Shown here in pieces: positions 1-7,916 of a stretch of 64,000 bases of DNA. The stretch is taken from the NCBI RefSeq assembly GCF_037975215.1, contig NZ_CP150239.1, forward strand, positions 1,154,001-1,218,000, in the 5' to 3' direction. The notes under the pieces are model-generated. The model did no database searches and was not told the origin of the DNA. It worked only from the letters and a program-made list of their open reading frames with translations. This DNA comes from Solibacillus sp. FSL R5-0449 (GTDB lineage: Bacteria > Bacillota > Bacilli > Bacillales_A > Planococcaceae). How positions within the stretch are numbered: the first letter of the stretch is position 1; each line of letters starts with the position of its first letter. The translations under genes were made by a program, and so were the position numbers.

Positions 1-648
1 GAAGCGAAACGCCAATTACAAGGCGGCGAAAATGAACAGGCAACGCAATTTTTAAAAATCTTTGAGAAATACGATTATGGGAAATTCCCGAAGCCGACAG
101 CACGGATTTCGCAAAGTGTTGAACGTGCCAATGAAAGCTATCCGGAAAATGATGAGGTTGAACAACTGCGTGCGATTAAAGATGAACAACAGTTCTCGGA
201 AAAAGTGAAACAGCTTGAACACGATGCCCGAACAGCGGATGCCGAACGGAAAGCACAGTCGTTTTATGTACAGGGACATCTTTTTTTAATGGCGCACCAT
301 TATGATGAAAGTGTGCACTGCTTTATGCAGGCGGTGAAGCATCATCCGGATAAGGCATTGTATTACGGGATTGCAGGACAGACGATGAACCGATTTAACT
401 GGTCGCCGTTTGATGTAATGGTCTATATTGAGCGGGCGATCGACCTGGATCCGGATAACGCAAGATGGTACTGGAATAAAGCGCTCGTTTTAACACAGCT
501 GTATAAAGATTTGAATGCCGAGCCGTTTTTGGAAAATGCTTTAATTGCTATTGAAAAAGCAATCGAGAATTGTCGCGAAGATCAAGTATCGCTGCGTTCA
601 GGCATTGATTCAACATTGGAAAACTTGAAAGAATATCTTTTCAATTAA
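1..648 (+). CDS. TPR-repeat protein, 5' end outside window
   Basis: The frame is open from base 1, so the gene begins upstream; 215 codons are visible before the TAA. The first ~75 visible residues are charged and probably helical. From about residue 85 there are helix pairs of TPR type (AQSFYVQGHLFLMAHHYDES, then ERAIDLDPDNARWYWNKALV). TPR repeats normally hold protein partners, so a scaffold role is inferred. No catalytic motif or signal peptide is visible in this part. An internal GTG at 205 is not a convincing start because coding sequence continues upstream of it. The next gene begins 28 bp downstream, so the two may be cotranscribed. The family was not recognised. Confidence 0.75.
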   Translation, partial: EAKRQLQGGENEQATQFLKIFEKYDYGKFPKPTARISQSVERANESYPENDEVEQLRAIKDEQQFSEKVKQLEHDARTADAERKAQSFYVQGHLFLMAHHYDESVHCFMQAVKHHPDKALYYGIAGQTMNRFNWSPFDVMVYIERAIDLDPDNARWYWNKALVLTQLYKDLNAEPFLENALIAIEKAIENCREDQVSLRSGIDSTLENLKEYLFN

Positions 649-676
649 CGAAGCACCGGCAGATGGGGGAACAAGC

Positions 677-1108
677 ATGAAGTTTTTATCTTGGAAAGGT
701 ATTTCGATATACTTAACGATCATTCTATTTTTACTTATTTTTATTCAGATTCTTGATTGGAATAAAGGCAATGAAAAAGAGGCTCAATATGCGGTAGAGC
801 TGGAAAAAGCGTATACGGATTTGGTGGATTTCCAAACGTATATATTGAACGATGAAGTGGAGATTGATGACAATAAGCATGTGCTGACAATGTACGAGAA
901 AAACTTTCAATATCAGCTGAGCATGTTCATCGATATTTTCGGCAATAAAAAAGTGGATGATGCAAACCTGTTTGATTCCTATCAACAAATCGATGAGGCA
1001 TTAGCTGCATTTTATGAGGCGGAAAGCGCGGAACAGCAGAGTGGGGCACATCAGCAATTGCTCGATGTTAAAAAACCGCTGTTTACGATTTTGAATGATT
1101 TGAAATAA
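677..1108 (+). CDS. Single-pass membrane protein of unknown function
   Basis: A 143-residue protein with one N-terminal transmembrane anchor at about residues 9-27 (YLTIILFLLIFIQIL), followed by a charged, mostly helical domain of ~115 residues that would lie outside the cytoplasm. There is no lipobox or cleavage motif. A GGGGGAA-type ribosome binding site precedes the ATG. It lies 28 bp behind the TPR gene on the same strand and is followed by a strong terminator, so it is the last gene of that unit. The family was not recognised. Secretion of the C-terminal domain is inferred from the single anchor. Confidence 0.7.
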   Translation: MKFLSWKGISIYLTIILFLLIFIQILDWNKGNEKEAQYAVELEKAYTDLVDFQTYILNDEVEIDDNKHVLTMYEKNFQYQLSMFIDIFGNKKVDDANLFDSYQQIDEALAAFYEAESAEQQSGAHQQLLDVKKPLFTILNDLK

Positions 1109-1115
1109 TAGGGGA

Positions 1116-1162
1116 AGGGCTCACGAACGCTTTGAGGAAGAAAGCGGTACGTGGGCTTTTTT
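1116..1162 (+). terminator. Rho-independent terminator
   Basis: GGGCTCACG pairs with CGTGGGCTT around an inner CGCTTT/AAAGCG hairpin and is followed by a run of T. It ends the upstream two-gene unit. Confidence 0.8.
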
Positions 1163-1178
1163 GTGTGGGACGGAAATG

Positions 1179-1831
1179 TTCTAATATTCATGCTGGAAGT
1201 TCTAATAAAATCTGAAAAGTTCTAATATGTTATGGATCTTCTAATATAAGTTGTGGATTGTCTAATAAGTGTCTCCGATTTTCGAATATCGCGGTCAGAT
1301 GTTCTAATAAGTCAGTCGGATTGTCTAATAAACAGGAAAAAGTTCTAATATAACTACCCCGGTGCACACCATAGCCTCTGTGGAACCGTATAAAGACCAT
1401 TTCTTCGCCATAAACCGGCTGAACTTCTAATATAGTTCTAAAAAGCCAAAACAAATCTTCTAATATGTGGAGATGTGCACCCATTAGCATACCGAAGCCC
1501 AAAAAAGCGCTGAAAGTTCTAATATCCATGCTGGAAGTTCTAATAAAATCTGAAAAGTTCTAATATATAACGGAACTTCTAATATATCTCCCGAATCTTC
1601 TAATAAGTAGCTTCGATCTTCGAATAACGCGGTCAGAAGTTCTAATATGTCATTCAGATTGTCTAATAAAATCGAAAAAGTTCTAATATAACTACCCCGG
1701 TGCACACCATAGCCTCCGTGGAAACGTATTTAGACCGTTCTTCGCCCTAAACCGACTGAACTTCTAATATCCCTGTAAAAAGTTCTAATAAGCCACACAA
1801 ATCTTCTAATAAACCCAAAAAAGTTCTAATA
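1179..1831. repeat. Phased array of the 8-bp motif TTCTAATA in two duplicated modules
   Basis: The motif TTCTAATA starts at 1179, 1200, 1220, 1239, 1302, 1343, 1425, 1458, 1517, 1538, 1558, 1577, 1598, 1640, 1681, 1762, 1783, 1804 and 1824. One-base variants (GTCTAATA or TTCGAATA) fill the phase at 1260, 1281, 1323, 1619 and 1661, giving about 24 units. Spacing is 19-21 bp, close to two helical turns. The nine-unit block 1179-1350 is repeated at 1517-1688 with the same spacing series (21, 20, 19, 21, 21, 21, 21, 20), offset by 338 bp. Each block is followed by a motif-free conserved stretch containing CCCCGGTGCACACCATAG. No credible gene overlaps the array. Its function is unknown. Confidence 0.9.
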
Positions 1832-1851
1832 AATCCAACACCCCAACCCCC

Positions 1852-1896
1852 AAAAAAAGCTGCCCCAAAGTTATAGACATAACTTCAGGACAACCC
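1852..1896 (-). terminator. Terminator of the lia operon
   Basis: On the minus strand AAGTTAT and ATAACTT pair inside an outer GC-rich stem, followed by seven T. It lies just past the stop at 1908. Confidence 0.75.
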
Positions 1897-1907
1897 CAGT
1901 CCAATCA

Positions 1908-2225
1908 TCACTTCTTCTTTTTTCTATCCTTCACAAACGCAAACACGATCATCGCGACCCAAATCACAGCGATCACAATAAAAATGTAAAAGTTTTTTGA
2001 TGAGCTAACTAAATTCAGCTCATCCGCCAAAATCCCACCAATCGACTGCAGTTGTGCACTTAATAAAATAATGAGTGCACCAATAAACAGTATGATTTTC
2101 GGATTGATCGCAAAGCGTAGCAGGACAATGATGAACAAAGCTGAGAAAATCAGCAACAGTGTGAAGAGGGGATCCAGTAATGTGAGCGTCCCGTCCTTTG
2201 CAAAGTTTTCGTACGTAAATGTCAT
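1908..2225 (-). CDS. Small three-helix membrane protein at the end of the lia operon
   Basis: A 105-residue hydrophobic protein with three predicted membrane segments (about residues 19-38, 42-60 and 79-97) and a lysine-rich C-terminal tail (KDRKKKK) that would face the cytoplasm. AAGGAG precedes its ATG. It starts only 12 bp after the liaR stop and is followed by a terminator, so it is very probably the last gene of the envelope-stress operon. The family was not recognised. A role in envelope stress is inferred from position only. Confidence 0.7.
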   Translation of the reverse strand: MTFTYENFAKDGTLTLLDPLFTLLLIFSALFIIVLLRFAINPKIILFIGALIILLSAQLQSIGGILADELNLVSSSKNFYIFIVIAVIWVAMIVFAFVKDRKKKK

Positions 2226-2237
2226 AAAAAATTCTCC

Positions 2238-2867
2238 TTACTTTACTAAGCCATTTTGAAATGCATAGACGACAGCCTGTGTGCGGTCCTGCACTTCGAG
2301 TTTACTTAAAATGTTGCTAACATGGGTTTTTACCGTTTTTAATGCGATAAACAGTTCTTCCGCTATTTCCTGATTGGCAAGGCCGCGAGCCATACATAAG
2401 AGTACTTCCATTTCCCGGTCTGTTAAATGGTTATGCAGGGCAGGGGCTGTTCCGCGCATACGGGCCATTACCCGCGTCGTTGCTTCCGGTTCAAGAACGG
2501 TTTCCCCGGCCATCGTTTTCCGGATCGCTTCGGCAATCTGTTTGGCGTTGCTTGTTTTCAGTATATAGCTGACAGCACCTGCTTCAAGGGCCGGATATAA
2601 TTTATCGTCATCGATAAAGCTCGTGACAATCATTACTTTAGCTTGCGGCCACAGTGCCAAAATTTCGGCAGTCGCTTCAGCACCCGTTTTGATCGGCATC
2701 ACATTATCCATCAGTACAATATCCGGTTTTAGCGAGAGTACTGTTTCAATCGCTTCCTCGCCGTTCGTCGCCTCACCGATGACTTCGATATCGGGTTGTG
2801 CCGATAAATAGGCGGAAACCCCGATTCGAACCATCTCGTGATCATCTACTATGACAACTTTAATCAT
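2238..2867 (-). CDS. liaR: LiaR/VraR-type response regulator
   Basis: A 209-residue NarL/FixJ-type response regulator. The N-terminal receiver domain (about 1-120) has the acidic pair near the start (VVDDHE), the phospho-acceptor Asp in VLMDNVMP and a later conserved Lys. The C-terminal LuxR-type helix-turn-helix is at about 145-205 (LTDREMEVLLCMARG, VKTHVSNILSKL). It overlaps the end of liaS by 8 bp, which implies coupled translation with its kinase. In the LiaFSR family the regulator is phosphorylated by LiaS under lipid-II or membrane stress and activates its own operon. Function is assigned from family plus operon context. Confidence 0.92.
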   Translation of the reverse strand: MIKVVIVDDHEMVRIGVSAYLSAQPDIEVIGEATNGEEAIETVLSLKPDIVLMDNVMPIKTGAEATAEILALWPQAKVMIVTSFIDDDKLYPALEAGAVSYILKTSNAKQIAEAIRKTMAGETVLEPEATTRVMARMRGTAPALHNHLTDREMEVLLCMARGLANQEIAEELFIALKTVKTHVSNILSKLEVQDRTQAVVYAFQNGLVK

Positions 2868-3885
2868 TCATTTGTTCCTCCTTTTTGAGCGGAACTTTCA
2901 CTTCGACAATTGTTCCTTCATCCGGTACAGAGACAATTTTATACGTGCAGCCAATTTCGACAGCGCGTTCGGCAATATTGCGCAGGCCGTAAGAAGTCGT
3001 TTTATCTCCATCCATATTAAAGCCGAGACCATTATCCTGAATGCGCAAAATCGCCAGCTGGTCGCGTGCGATCAATAACAGTTCGACTTCTGTTGCTTTC
3101 GCGTGACGTAACGTATTCGACAAAGCTTCTTGAGCGATTCGGAAGAGATGATCTTCCTCTGCTTTCGATAAAGCGATTTCTTCGATTTGGTAGTCGATAT
3201 TGAAATACACTTTTTCCTGTAATTCTACAATCAGATCTTCTAAACCTTCCGCCAAGCTTTTATTGTGCAGGGCAACTGGTCGCAGATGAAGTAGCAGTGC
3301 GCGCATTTCGAGCTGGGCCTGCTGGACGATTTTTTCCACCTGCCCGAGCTGCTTTTGTGCAAATTCATCTTGTCGCTGTTCTGTAAGTGCGGAGAGGAGC
3401 ATGGAAGCAGCAAACAGCTGCTGGGATACAGAATCATGCAGTTCACGTGCAAGCCGCTGACGTTCTGCAAGAAGCCGCTCCTGAACAATGGCGTCATTCG
3501 TTTCCACTTTTTCATTTGAAAGCCGCTGTAGAGAGGTCCGCTGTGTTTCAATTAATTCATTCGTCTCACGCAATGCTTTTTTTAATGAGCCATTCGCTTT
3601 TTTGAATTTTTGTGCGAAATCAGGCTCCGCCACTTTTTTCACAATGCGGGTCATCTGATTTTCTTTCATTTTCAATGCGATTGAAATCCATAATGAAATA
3701 AAGAAGCTCGTCGTTGTTGCGATAATGGCAATCACGGCGACAATCGGTAATGAGTAATCATTGTTTTCCCATAAAAAGCGCCAAGTCTCTTCTTGCGGTT
3801 GGCCAAGCAGGAAAATGAAAATATTCATGGCAAAAGTTGCAAAAACCATCATCAGTATAAAAAAGCGTAAAATAAAGGCAATCAT
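2860..3885 (-). CDS. liaS: LiaS/VraS-type sensor histidine kinase
   Basis: A 341-residue kinase starting at the ATG at 3885, behind GGAGGTG. Two N-terminal membrane helices (about 4-25 and 42-65) enclose a short external loop, typical of intramembrane-sensing kinases. A linker and coiled coil lead to a HisKA_3 dimerisation domain whose phospho-accepting His is in RLARELHDSVSQQ. The C-terminal HATPase_c domain has the N box (EALSNTLRHA) and G box (DNGLGF). It overlaps liaF by 4 bp and liaR by 8 bp. The expected partner is LiaR, with LiaF as inhibitor. Confidence 0.92.
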   Translation of the reverse strand: MIAFILRFFILMMVFATFAMNIFIFLLGQPQEETWRFLWENNDYSLPIVAVIAIIATTTSFFISLWISIALKMKENQMTRIVKKVAEPDFAQKFKKANGSLKKALRETNELIETQRTSLQRLSNEKVETNDAIVQERLLAERQRLARELHDSVSQQLFAASMLLSALTEQRQDEFAQKQLGQVEKIVQQAQLEMRALLLHLRPVALHNKSLAEGLEDLIVELQEKVYFNIDYQIEEIALSKAEEDHLFRIAQEALSNTLRHAKATEVELLLIARDQLAILRIQDNGLGFNMDGDKTTSYGLRNIAERAVEIGCTYKIVSVPDEGTIVEVKVPLKKEEQMND

Positions 3886-4556
3886 CCGCGCTGCACCTCC
3901 ACATCGCCAATCCAAGATGTCACATAAATAACTAGGACACGTTTTGCATCCATTTCTCCATCCTCAAAACGAAGCTGTTCATTAATACATTGCTTTGGCG
4001 CATAGTCCAAGTATGTTGCTTCACCATATAAAGTGGAGTAATGCAGCTGAATCGTCACTTCATAAGGTACGATAACACGTACCTTTCCAAGAGATTGATG
4101 GATGACGATAATCGATTTTCCGTTTGGTAAAATCGTTTCGGTCGTATCGATTGTAATATCGCCGATAAAACGTTGAATATGAACGTCTTTCCAATGATAG
4201 CTTTCTGTCGGAGCACCCGTTGTGCCGATTAATTGATTGTGATTTGATGTATTGGCAAAGTGGCTTTTGATTTCCATCACTTGCTCTTTTTTCGTTAAGT
4301 ATTGGTATAAAAGAAAGACTAGCACACCGATGATTAAAAGGCGCAGTGTCCAAATATTAATAATAGCAAAGAATAATAGAATGAGTCCCGTCCATAATAA
4401 GTACCGTTTCTTCTTTTTAAAGCTGAAAAATAGAAACAGTGCACCTAAAATCAGTAAAAACACAGTGCCATTATTGAAAAGAGTCAATTCAATCAATACG
4501 ACAAGTGCCATACTAATCGCGATAATCGCAAGCTGATCTGATGTAATTTTCGGCAT
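3882..4556 (-). CDS. liaF: LiaF-type membrane inhibitor of the LiaSR system
   Basis: A 224-residue protein. The ATG at 4556 lies directly behind a GGGGGAGG ribosome binding site and is preferred to an upstream start. The N-terminal half has about four hydrophobic segments (residues 8-95). The C-terminal half is a beta-rich soluble domain of the LiaF/DUF2154 type (DVHIQRFIGDITIDT, LGKVRVIVPYEV). In B. subtilis LiaF keeps LiaS inactive in unstressed cells. Its place immediately ahead of liaS, with a 4-bp overlap, is the canonical arrangement. Confidence 0.88.
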   Translation of the reverse strand: MPKITSDQLAIIAISMALVVLIELTLFNNGTVFLLILGALFLFFSFKKKKRYLLWTGLILLFFAIINIWTLRLLIIGVLVFLLYQYLTKKEQVMEIKSHFANTSNHNQLIGTTGAPTESYHWKDVHIQRFIGDITIDTTETILPNGKSIIVIHQSLGKVRVIVPYEVTIQLHYSTLYGEATYLDYAPKQCINEQLRFEDGEMDAKRVLVIYVTSWIGDVEVQRG

Positions 4557-4622
4557 AGTGCCTCCCCCTATAACGTGCAAAATGGAGAAAGCACGATGCC
4601 TTCTCCTTTACGCATTATATCA

Positions 4623-5249
4623 TTATTTTGGCTGTTCTATGAGCTTTTGTTCTTTTTCAAGCTGTGCCAAGCGAGCTTCAAAAGAGGTTACTTCATATTT
4701 ACGCTCGATATTTTGAGATAATTCATCAATATACGTTGATAGTTCATCAAAATTACCGGCATTGTCCGATGTGAGAACTTTATCCATTTGATGGTTGGCA
4801 CGCACGACATTTTCTTTGCCCATCAGCTGAAGCTGGCGCACTTTCATATCTTTGATTTTATGTTTCATCGTTTCGAATTTGCGTTCCAGTGCAAAATATT
4901 CCGTATTCGCTGCATCAATGCTTGAAAGAAGAGCGTGTTTTCGTGCAGTGTAAGCCGTTACTTCTTCCTGTGCAAACGCAATCAGTTCAGCTTCCCCAGT
5001 TGACTGAGCCAGTACTAGCTGTTTTTCACGTTTCTCAAGCATTTCAACTGTTTGTGAAAGTTGGATTTCCAGCTCTTTTTTTAGCTGAGCCTGACGTGCA
5101 AGCAATTTGCCCGTTTCTTCAGTTTGTTTTTCTGCTTCACGAATGTAGTGGTTCAGCATTTTAATCGGGTTTTTGTCGACCTTTTTGTCAAACATTTCAT
5201 GTAAATCCGCCTGAATTGAATATTTAAATTTTGTAAATAAATTTCTCAT
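4623..5249 (-). CDS. liaH: PspA/LiaH family membrane-stress protein
   Basis: A 208-residue, almost entirely helical coiled-coil protein of the PspA/IM30/LiaH family, slightly shorter than the usual 220-225 residues. The conserved N-terminal amphipathic start (MRNLFTKFKYSIQADLHEMF) and the family segment KNPIKMLNHYIREAEKQ are visible. Members form ring or rod assemblies on the inner membrane surface and limit damage under envelope stress. It is placed between the LiaI-like gene and liaF in a five- to six-gene leftward operon, so it is the likely major effector of the system. Confidence 0.88.
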   Translation of the reverse strand: MRNLFTKFKYSIQADLHEMFDKKVDKNPIKMLNHYIREAEKQTEETGKLLARQAQLKKELEIQLSQTVEMLEKREKQLVLAQSTGEAELIAFAQEEVTAYTARKHALLSSIDAANTEYFALERKFETMKHKIKDMKVRQLQLMGKENVVRANHQMDKVLTSDNAGNFDELSTYIDELSQNIERKYEVTSFEARLAQLEKEQKLIEQPK

Positions 5250-5261
5250 TGTCCATCGCTC

Positions 5262-5615
5262 CTATTTGTTTAAATTTGCCCATTCGCGTTCAAAGTTTGT
5301 AAATGGATCTTCTTCCTCTTTTTTGCCTGGTAAAAATTCAATCTTTTCGTTTTTACGGTTTTTGTAAAGATAAAATAAGACACCGATTGCAGCTAAGCCG
5401 ATAAAGCCTGGGATGTTTGATAAGGCACTTACTAAACCGGCTAAAGCGACAACCAGACTCATTACTTTTCCGAAAGTAGATTTACTTTCTGTGTAATAGT
5501 GCAGACCTGCTGCCAGAAGTGCTCCCGAGATTAATAACCCGGCTACTGGTGCGAGCAGGCAAAGTGCGATGATCGCTGTAATAAAAGCCGCTGAATATAA
5601 GAAAAACTTTTTCAT
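5262..5615 (-). CDS. LiaI-like / Lmo0954-type small membrane protein
   Basis: A 117-residue protein with a hydrophobic N-terminus and three to four membrane segments (about 5-40, 50-66, 69-84), followed by a charged cytoplasmic tail (KNRKNEKIEF...EEEDPFTNFEREW). This resembles the Lmo0954-type proteins of Listeria LiaSR regulons and plays the LiaI position, first in the operon and just before pspA/liaH. In B. subtilis LiaI anchors LiaH at the membrane; the same role here is inferred. The ATG follows AAGGAGGAA. Confidence 0.75.
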   Translation of the reverse strand: MKKFFLYSAAFITAIIALCLLAPVAGLLISGALLAAGLHYYTESKSTFGKVMSLVVALAGLVSALSNIPGFIGLAAIGVLFYLYKNRKNEKIEFLPGKKEEEDPFTNFEREWANLNK

Positions 5616-5709
5616 TATGTGTTCCTCCTTGTCGTTGATAAGTTCATGTTACCGTGAATTTAAAAATTCGATAACGACCTGCTACCGTATTTTCATCTAG
5701 GTCTCGAGG

Positions 5710-5724
5710 CTGAGACGGTCTCAG
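5710..5724. promoter_or_regulatory. Candidate operator of the lia operon
   Basis: CTGAGACGGTCTCAG is a perfect 7+1+7 palindrome about 95 bp upstream of the first lia gene, in the right place for a LiaR dimer. The assignment to LiaR is inferred from position; it was not matched against a verified LiaR consensus. Confidence 0.45.
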
Positions 5725-5851
5725 ACAGCTATTCTCATGACTTAACTTCTGCCAGGAGAGTGAAAATATATAGAAACGGAATAGCTTTTATTGTATAATG
5801 CTTGATGGAGAGTTTTTCTCGGTACATAAGTAGTGGAGGAGGTTGGACAAA

Positions 5852-6073
5852 ATGGCTTTATGGTTAGGAATTACACTTATCGTCGTAGCTCTTATCGGGG
5901 GCGTGGCAATTGGTTTCTACGCAGCTCGTCAATATATGATGAAGTATTTAAAAGAAAACCCGCCAATTAATGAACAAATGATTCGCGTGATGATGGCACA
6001 AATGGGACGTAAACCGTCTGAAAAACAAGTGCGTCAAATGATGGCACAAATGAACAAATTCCAAGATAAATAA
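5852..6073 (+). CDS. yneF: YneF family (UPF0154) membrane protein
   Basis: A 73-residue protein starting at the ATG at 5852 ([12 protein letters not shown]), behind GGAGGAGGT at 5834-5842. An in-frame TTG at 5843 abuts the ribosome binding site and is rejected. One N-terminal membrane helix (about 4-25) is followed by a short soluble domain with the conserved [18 protein letters not shown] and [11 protein letters not shown] segments of the UPF0154 family. The length matches the usual 70-75 residues. The molecular function is unknown. It is monocistronic, with its own terminator. Confidence 0.9.
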   Translation: MALWLGITLIVVALIGGVAIGFYAARQYMMKYLKENPPINEQMIRVMMAQMGRKPSEKQVRQMMAQMNKFQDK

Positions 6074-6079
6074 TAATTG

Positions 6080-6121
6080 GACTACCTTTCGCATTCTATT
6101 GAGTGAAGAAGGTAGTTTTTA
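6080..6121 (+). terminator. Terminator of yneF
   Basis: ACTACCTT pairs with AAGGTAGT, followed by five T. Confidence 0.8.
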
Positions 6122-6214
6122 TTTGACGTAAAATAAAATTCAGAATATTTTGTTTGAAAAGAAAAATAATCTAGTCTATTCTTATATAGATTGTAAGTAT
6201 TGGAGGGGAAAAAA

Positions 6215-6685
6215 ATGGCAACAGAAAAAACGAATGTTGAGAGCTTTGATTTAGACCATACGATAGTGGTCGCACCGTATGTACGTTTAGCGGGTACAAA
6301 AGAAGGGGCGAAGGGCGATGTCGTGACAAAATATGATATCCGCTTTAAGCAGCCGAATAAAGAGCATATGGAAATGCCGGCACTTCATTCACTGGAACAT
6401 TTAATGGCAGACCGTATCCGCAATCATAGTGACGCGGTTGTCGATATCTCACCAATGGGATGTCAAACAGGCTTTTATGTCTCATTTATGAATTATGATG
6501 ATTATGAAGGCGTGTTGGCGATTTTAGAAAAGACTATTCAGGATGTGTTGGCGGCGACTTCTGTTCCTGCCTGCAATGAAGTTCAATGCGGTTGGGCGGC
6601 AAGCCATAGTTTAGAAGGTGCGCAACAGCTGGCAAAAGAATTTTTAGCCAAACGCGATGAATGGCATATTGTTTTTAATGATTAA
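6215..6685 (+). CDS. luxS: S-ribosylhomocysteine lyase LuxS
   Basis: A 156-residue LuxS starting at the ATG at 6215 ([11 protein letters not shown]) after GGAGGGG. It cleaves S-ribosylhomocysteine to homocysteine and DPD, the precursor of autoinducer-2, in the activated methyl cycle. The metal-binding signature HSLEH is at residues ~53-57, the catalytic Cys is in [10 protein letters not shown], and the third metal ligand Cys is in [16 protein letters not shown]. Length is typical. The gene stands alone between terminators, with no pfs/mtn or met gene adjacent. Confidence 0.97.
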   Translation: MATEKTNVESFDLDHTIVVAPYVRLAGTKEGAKGDVVTKYDIRFKQPNKEHMEMPALHSLEHLMADRIRNHSDAVVDISPMGCQTGFYVSFMNYDDYEGVLAILEKTIQDVLAATSVPACNEVQCGWAASHSLEGAQQLAKEFLAKRDEWHIVFND

Positions 6686-6693
6686 TAGATGTA

Positions 6694-6722
6694 GGGCCTC
6701 CATTTAAATGGGGGCTTTTTTT
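6694..6722 (+). terminator. Terminator of luxS
   Basis: GCCTCCATTT pairs with AAATGGGGGC, followed by seven T. Confidence 0.85.
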
Positions 6723-6740
6723 ATTCCTTCCGGCAAACGA

Positions 6741-6780
6741 AAAAGCACTTCCTGTTCAAACAACTGAACAGAAAGTGCTT
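6741..6780 (-). terminator. Terminator of the YqkD-like hydrolase gene
   Basis: AAGCACTTnCTGTTCA pairs with TGAACAGnAAGTGCTT; the T run lies on the minus-strand side. Confidence 0.8.
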
Positions 6781-6785
6781 ATTAC

Positions 6786-7739
6786 TTAAATTAAAGAATC
6801 GGTTATATTGCGGTATGCCGGTACGTGGTCATGGAGAAACTTCGCTACCGTTTGTTCATAGTCACCGGGATTGTCGTTGAATGATCTCGCATGCTCGCCT
6901 TTTTCAAACAGTTTCAGCATTTTCGGTTCGGGTTTTTGTTCGTACAGTTCTTCGGTCATGGAGGAGGGAATGAAATCATCAGGTGTACTGTGAATAAAGA
7001 GGACGGGCTTTTGAATTTGTTTTACAGCATCGATCGGCATCACTTCTTTTACGGAGTAGCCATCGCGGATACGCATGAAAAAGTCGGCGAAAGGAAGTGT
7101 GTATTTCGAATCGATCGGTACAACACTTTCGAAAATGCGTTTTAGAAGCTCGGGGAAATTTGAAAAGGCACAATCGGATACATAGAAATCCGCATTATCT
7201 TCTAATGTGCCTGCATAGAGCAGAGTCGTTGCCGCCCCCATTGATTCCCCGTGAATACCAAGTAGGGCATCTTCCCCGGCAATGTTGCGGATTGTCTCCA
7301 CAACTGCCTGTAAATCGTATTTTTCATAATGGCCGTAACTTGTTGTTTTTCCTTGAGATTCTCCGTGACGGCGGTGATCGTATACAAATGCATTAAAACC
7401 AAGCCGTTCAAACATTCGGGCATAGCGCATCGAGTTAATTTTATTTTCAGTGACACCATGACAGATGATGACTGTATTTTTTGTTTCCACAGGTTTTAAA
7501 TAGATGCCGCTTATTTTATAGCCATTTGGAGAGTCAATCAATAAAATTTCTTTCGGACAGCCTTCATACCAAGCTTCATCAAAGCGTTTTGCCGCAATTT
7601 CACGTTCGCGGATGAAAGCATCGTCCTTTTTCTTTATATACATAATGTGATTTGTCATCACGACACCAGTGATCGTTGTAGCAGCTGCCAGCAGTGTTGT
7701 TACAATACTGCCAGATAAAAACAGTGTACGTTTTTTCAT
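6786..7739 (-). CDS. YqkD-like alpha/beta hydrolase
   Basis: A 317-residue alpha/beta hydrolase starting at the ATG at 7739, eight bases after AAGGAG; a GTG three codons upstream is rejected. An N-terminal signal anchor (residues 4-30) places the enzyme outside or at the membrane. The nucleophile elbow is GIHGESMGAATTL (G-E-S-M-G), the oxyanion region is VIICHGVTENKINS, an acid residue lies in IHSTPDDFIP, and the final His is in KGEHARSF. The substrate is unknown. B. subtilis yqkD, yqkE and yqkF are neighbours; here a yqkE- and a yqkF-like gene follow within 4 kb, so orthology to yqkD is likely. Confidence 0.82.
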   Translation of the reverse strand: MKKRTLFLSGSIVTTLLAAATTITGVVMTNHIMYIKKKDDAFIREREIAAKRFDEAWYEGCPKEILLIDSPNGYKISGIYLKPVETKNTVIICHGVTENKINSMRYARMFERLGFNAFVYDHRRHGESQGKTTSYGHYEKYDLQAVVETIRNIAGEDALLGIHGESMGAATTLLYAGTLEDNADFYVSDCAFSNFPELLKRIFESVVPIDSKYTLPFADFFMRIRDGYSVKEVMPIDAVKQIQKPVLFIHSTPDDFIPSSMTEELYEQKPEPKMLKLFEKGEHARSFNDNPGDYEQTVAKFLHDHVPAYRNITDSLI

Positions 7740-7916
7740 GAAAACCACTCCTTAATTAATTTAATATTCGATGAATTATTAGGATAAATCAACTAATATG
7801 TATCTATTTATTATTGGAAACTTTTGTGTGAAAAATGCGGAATATTTGATAAAATCGGGTTAAGCAAGTTTAACTTTGCTCACAAAGGGACCATTCACAC
7901 TAAGGGGGATATATTC

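Noticed and set aside
205-648. Independent gene starting at the internal GTG at 205
   Set aside because: The same frame is open and coding-like from base 1, so this is the tail of a gene that begins upstream.
1230-1705. Two leftward open frames (99 and 73 codons) running through the TTCTAATA array, with repeated LLEDxxx-like heptads
   Set aside because: The frames exist because 21-bp units have few stops. Steps of 19 and 20 bp shift the frame between units, there are no ribosome binding sites, and the repeat copies diverge without regard to codon position.
1179-1831. CRISPR array
   Set aside because: The repeated unit is 8 bp and spacers are 12-13 bp, far below CRISPR sizes, and no cas gene is present.
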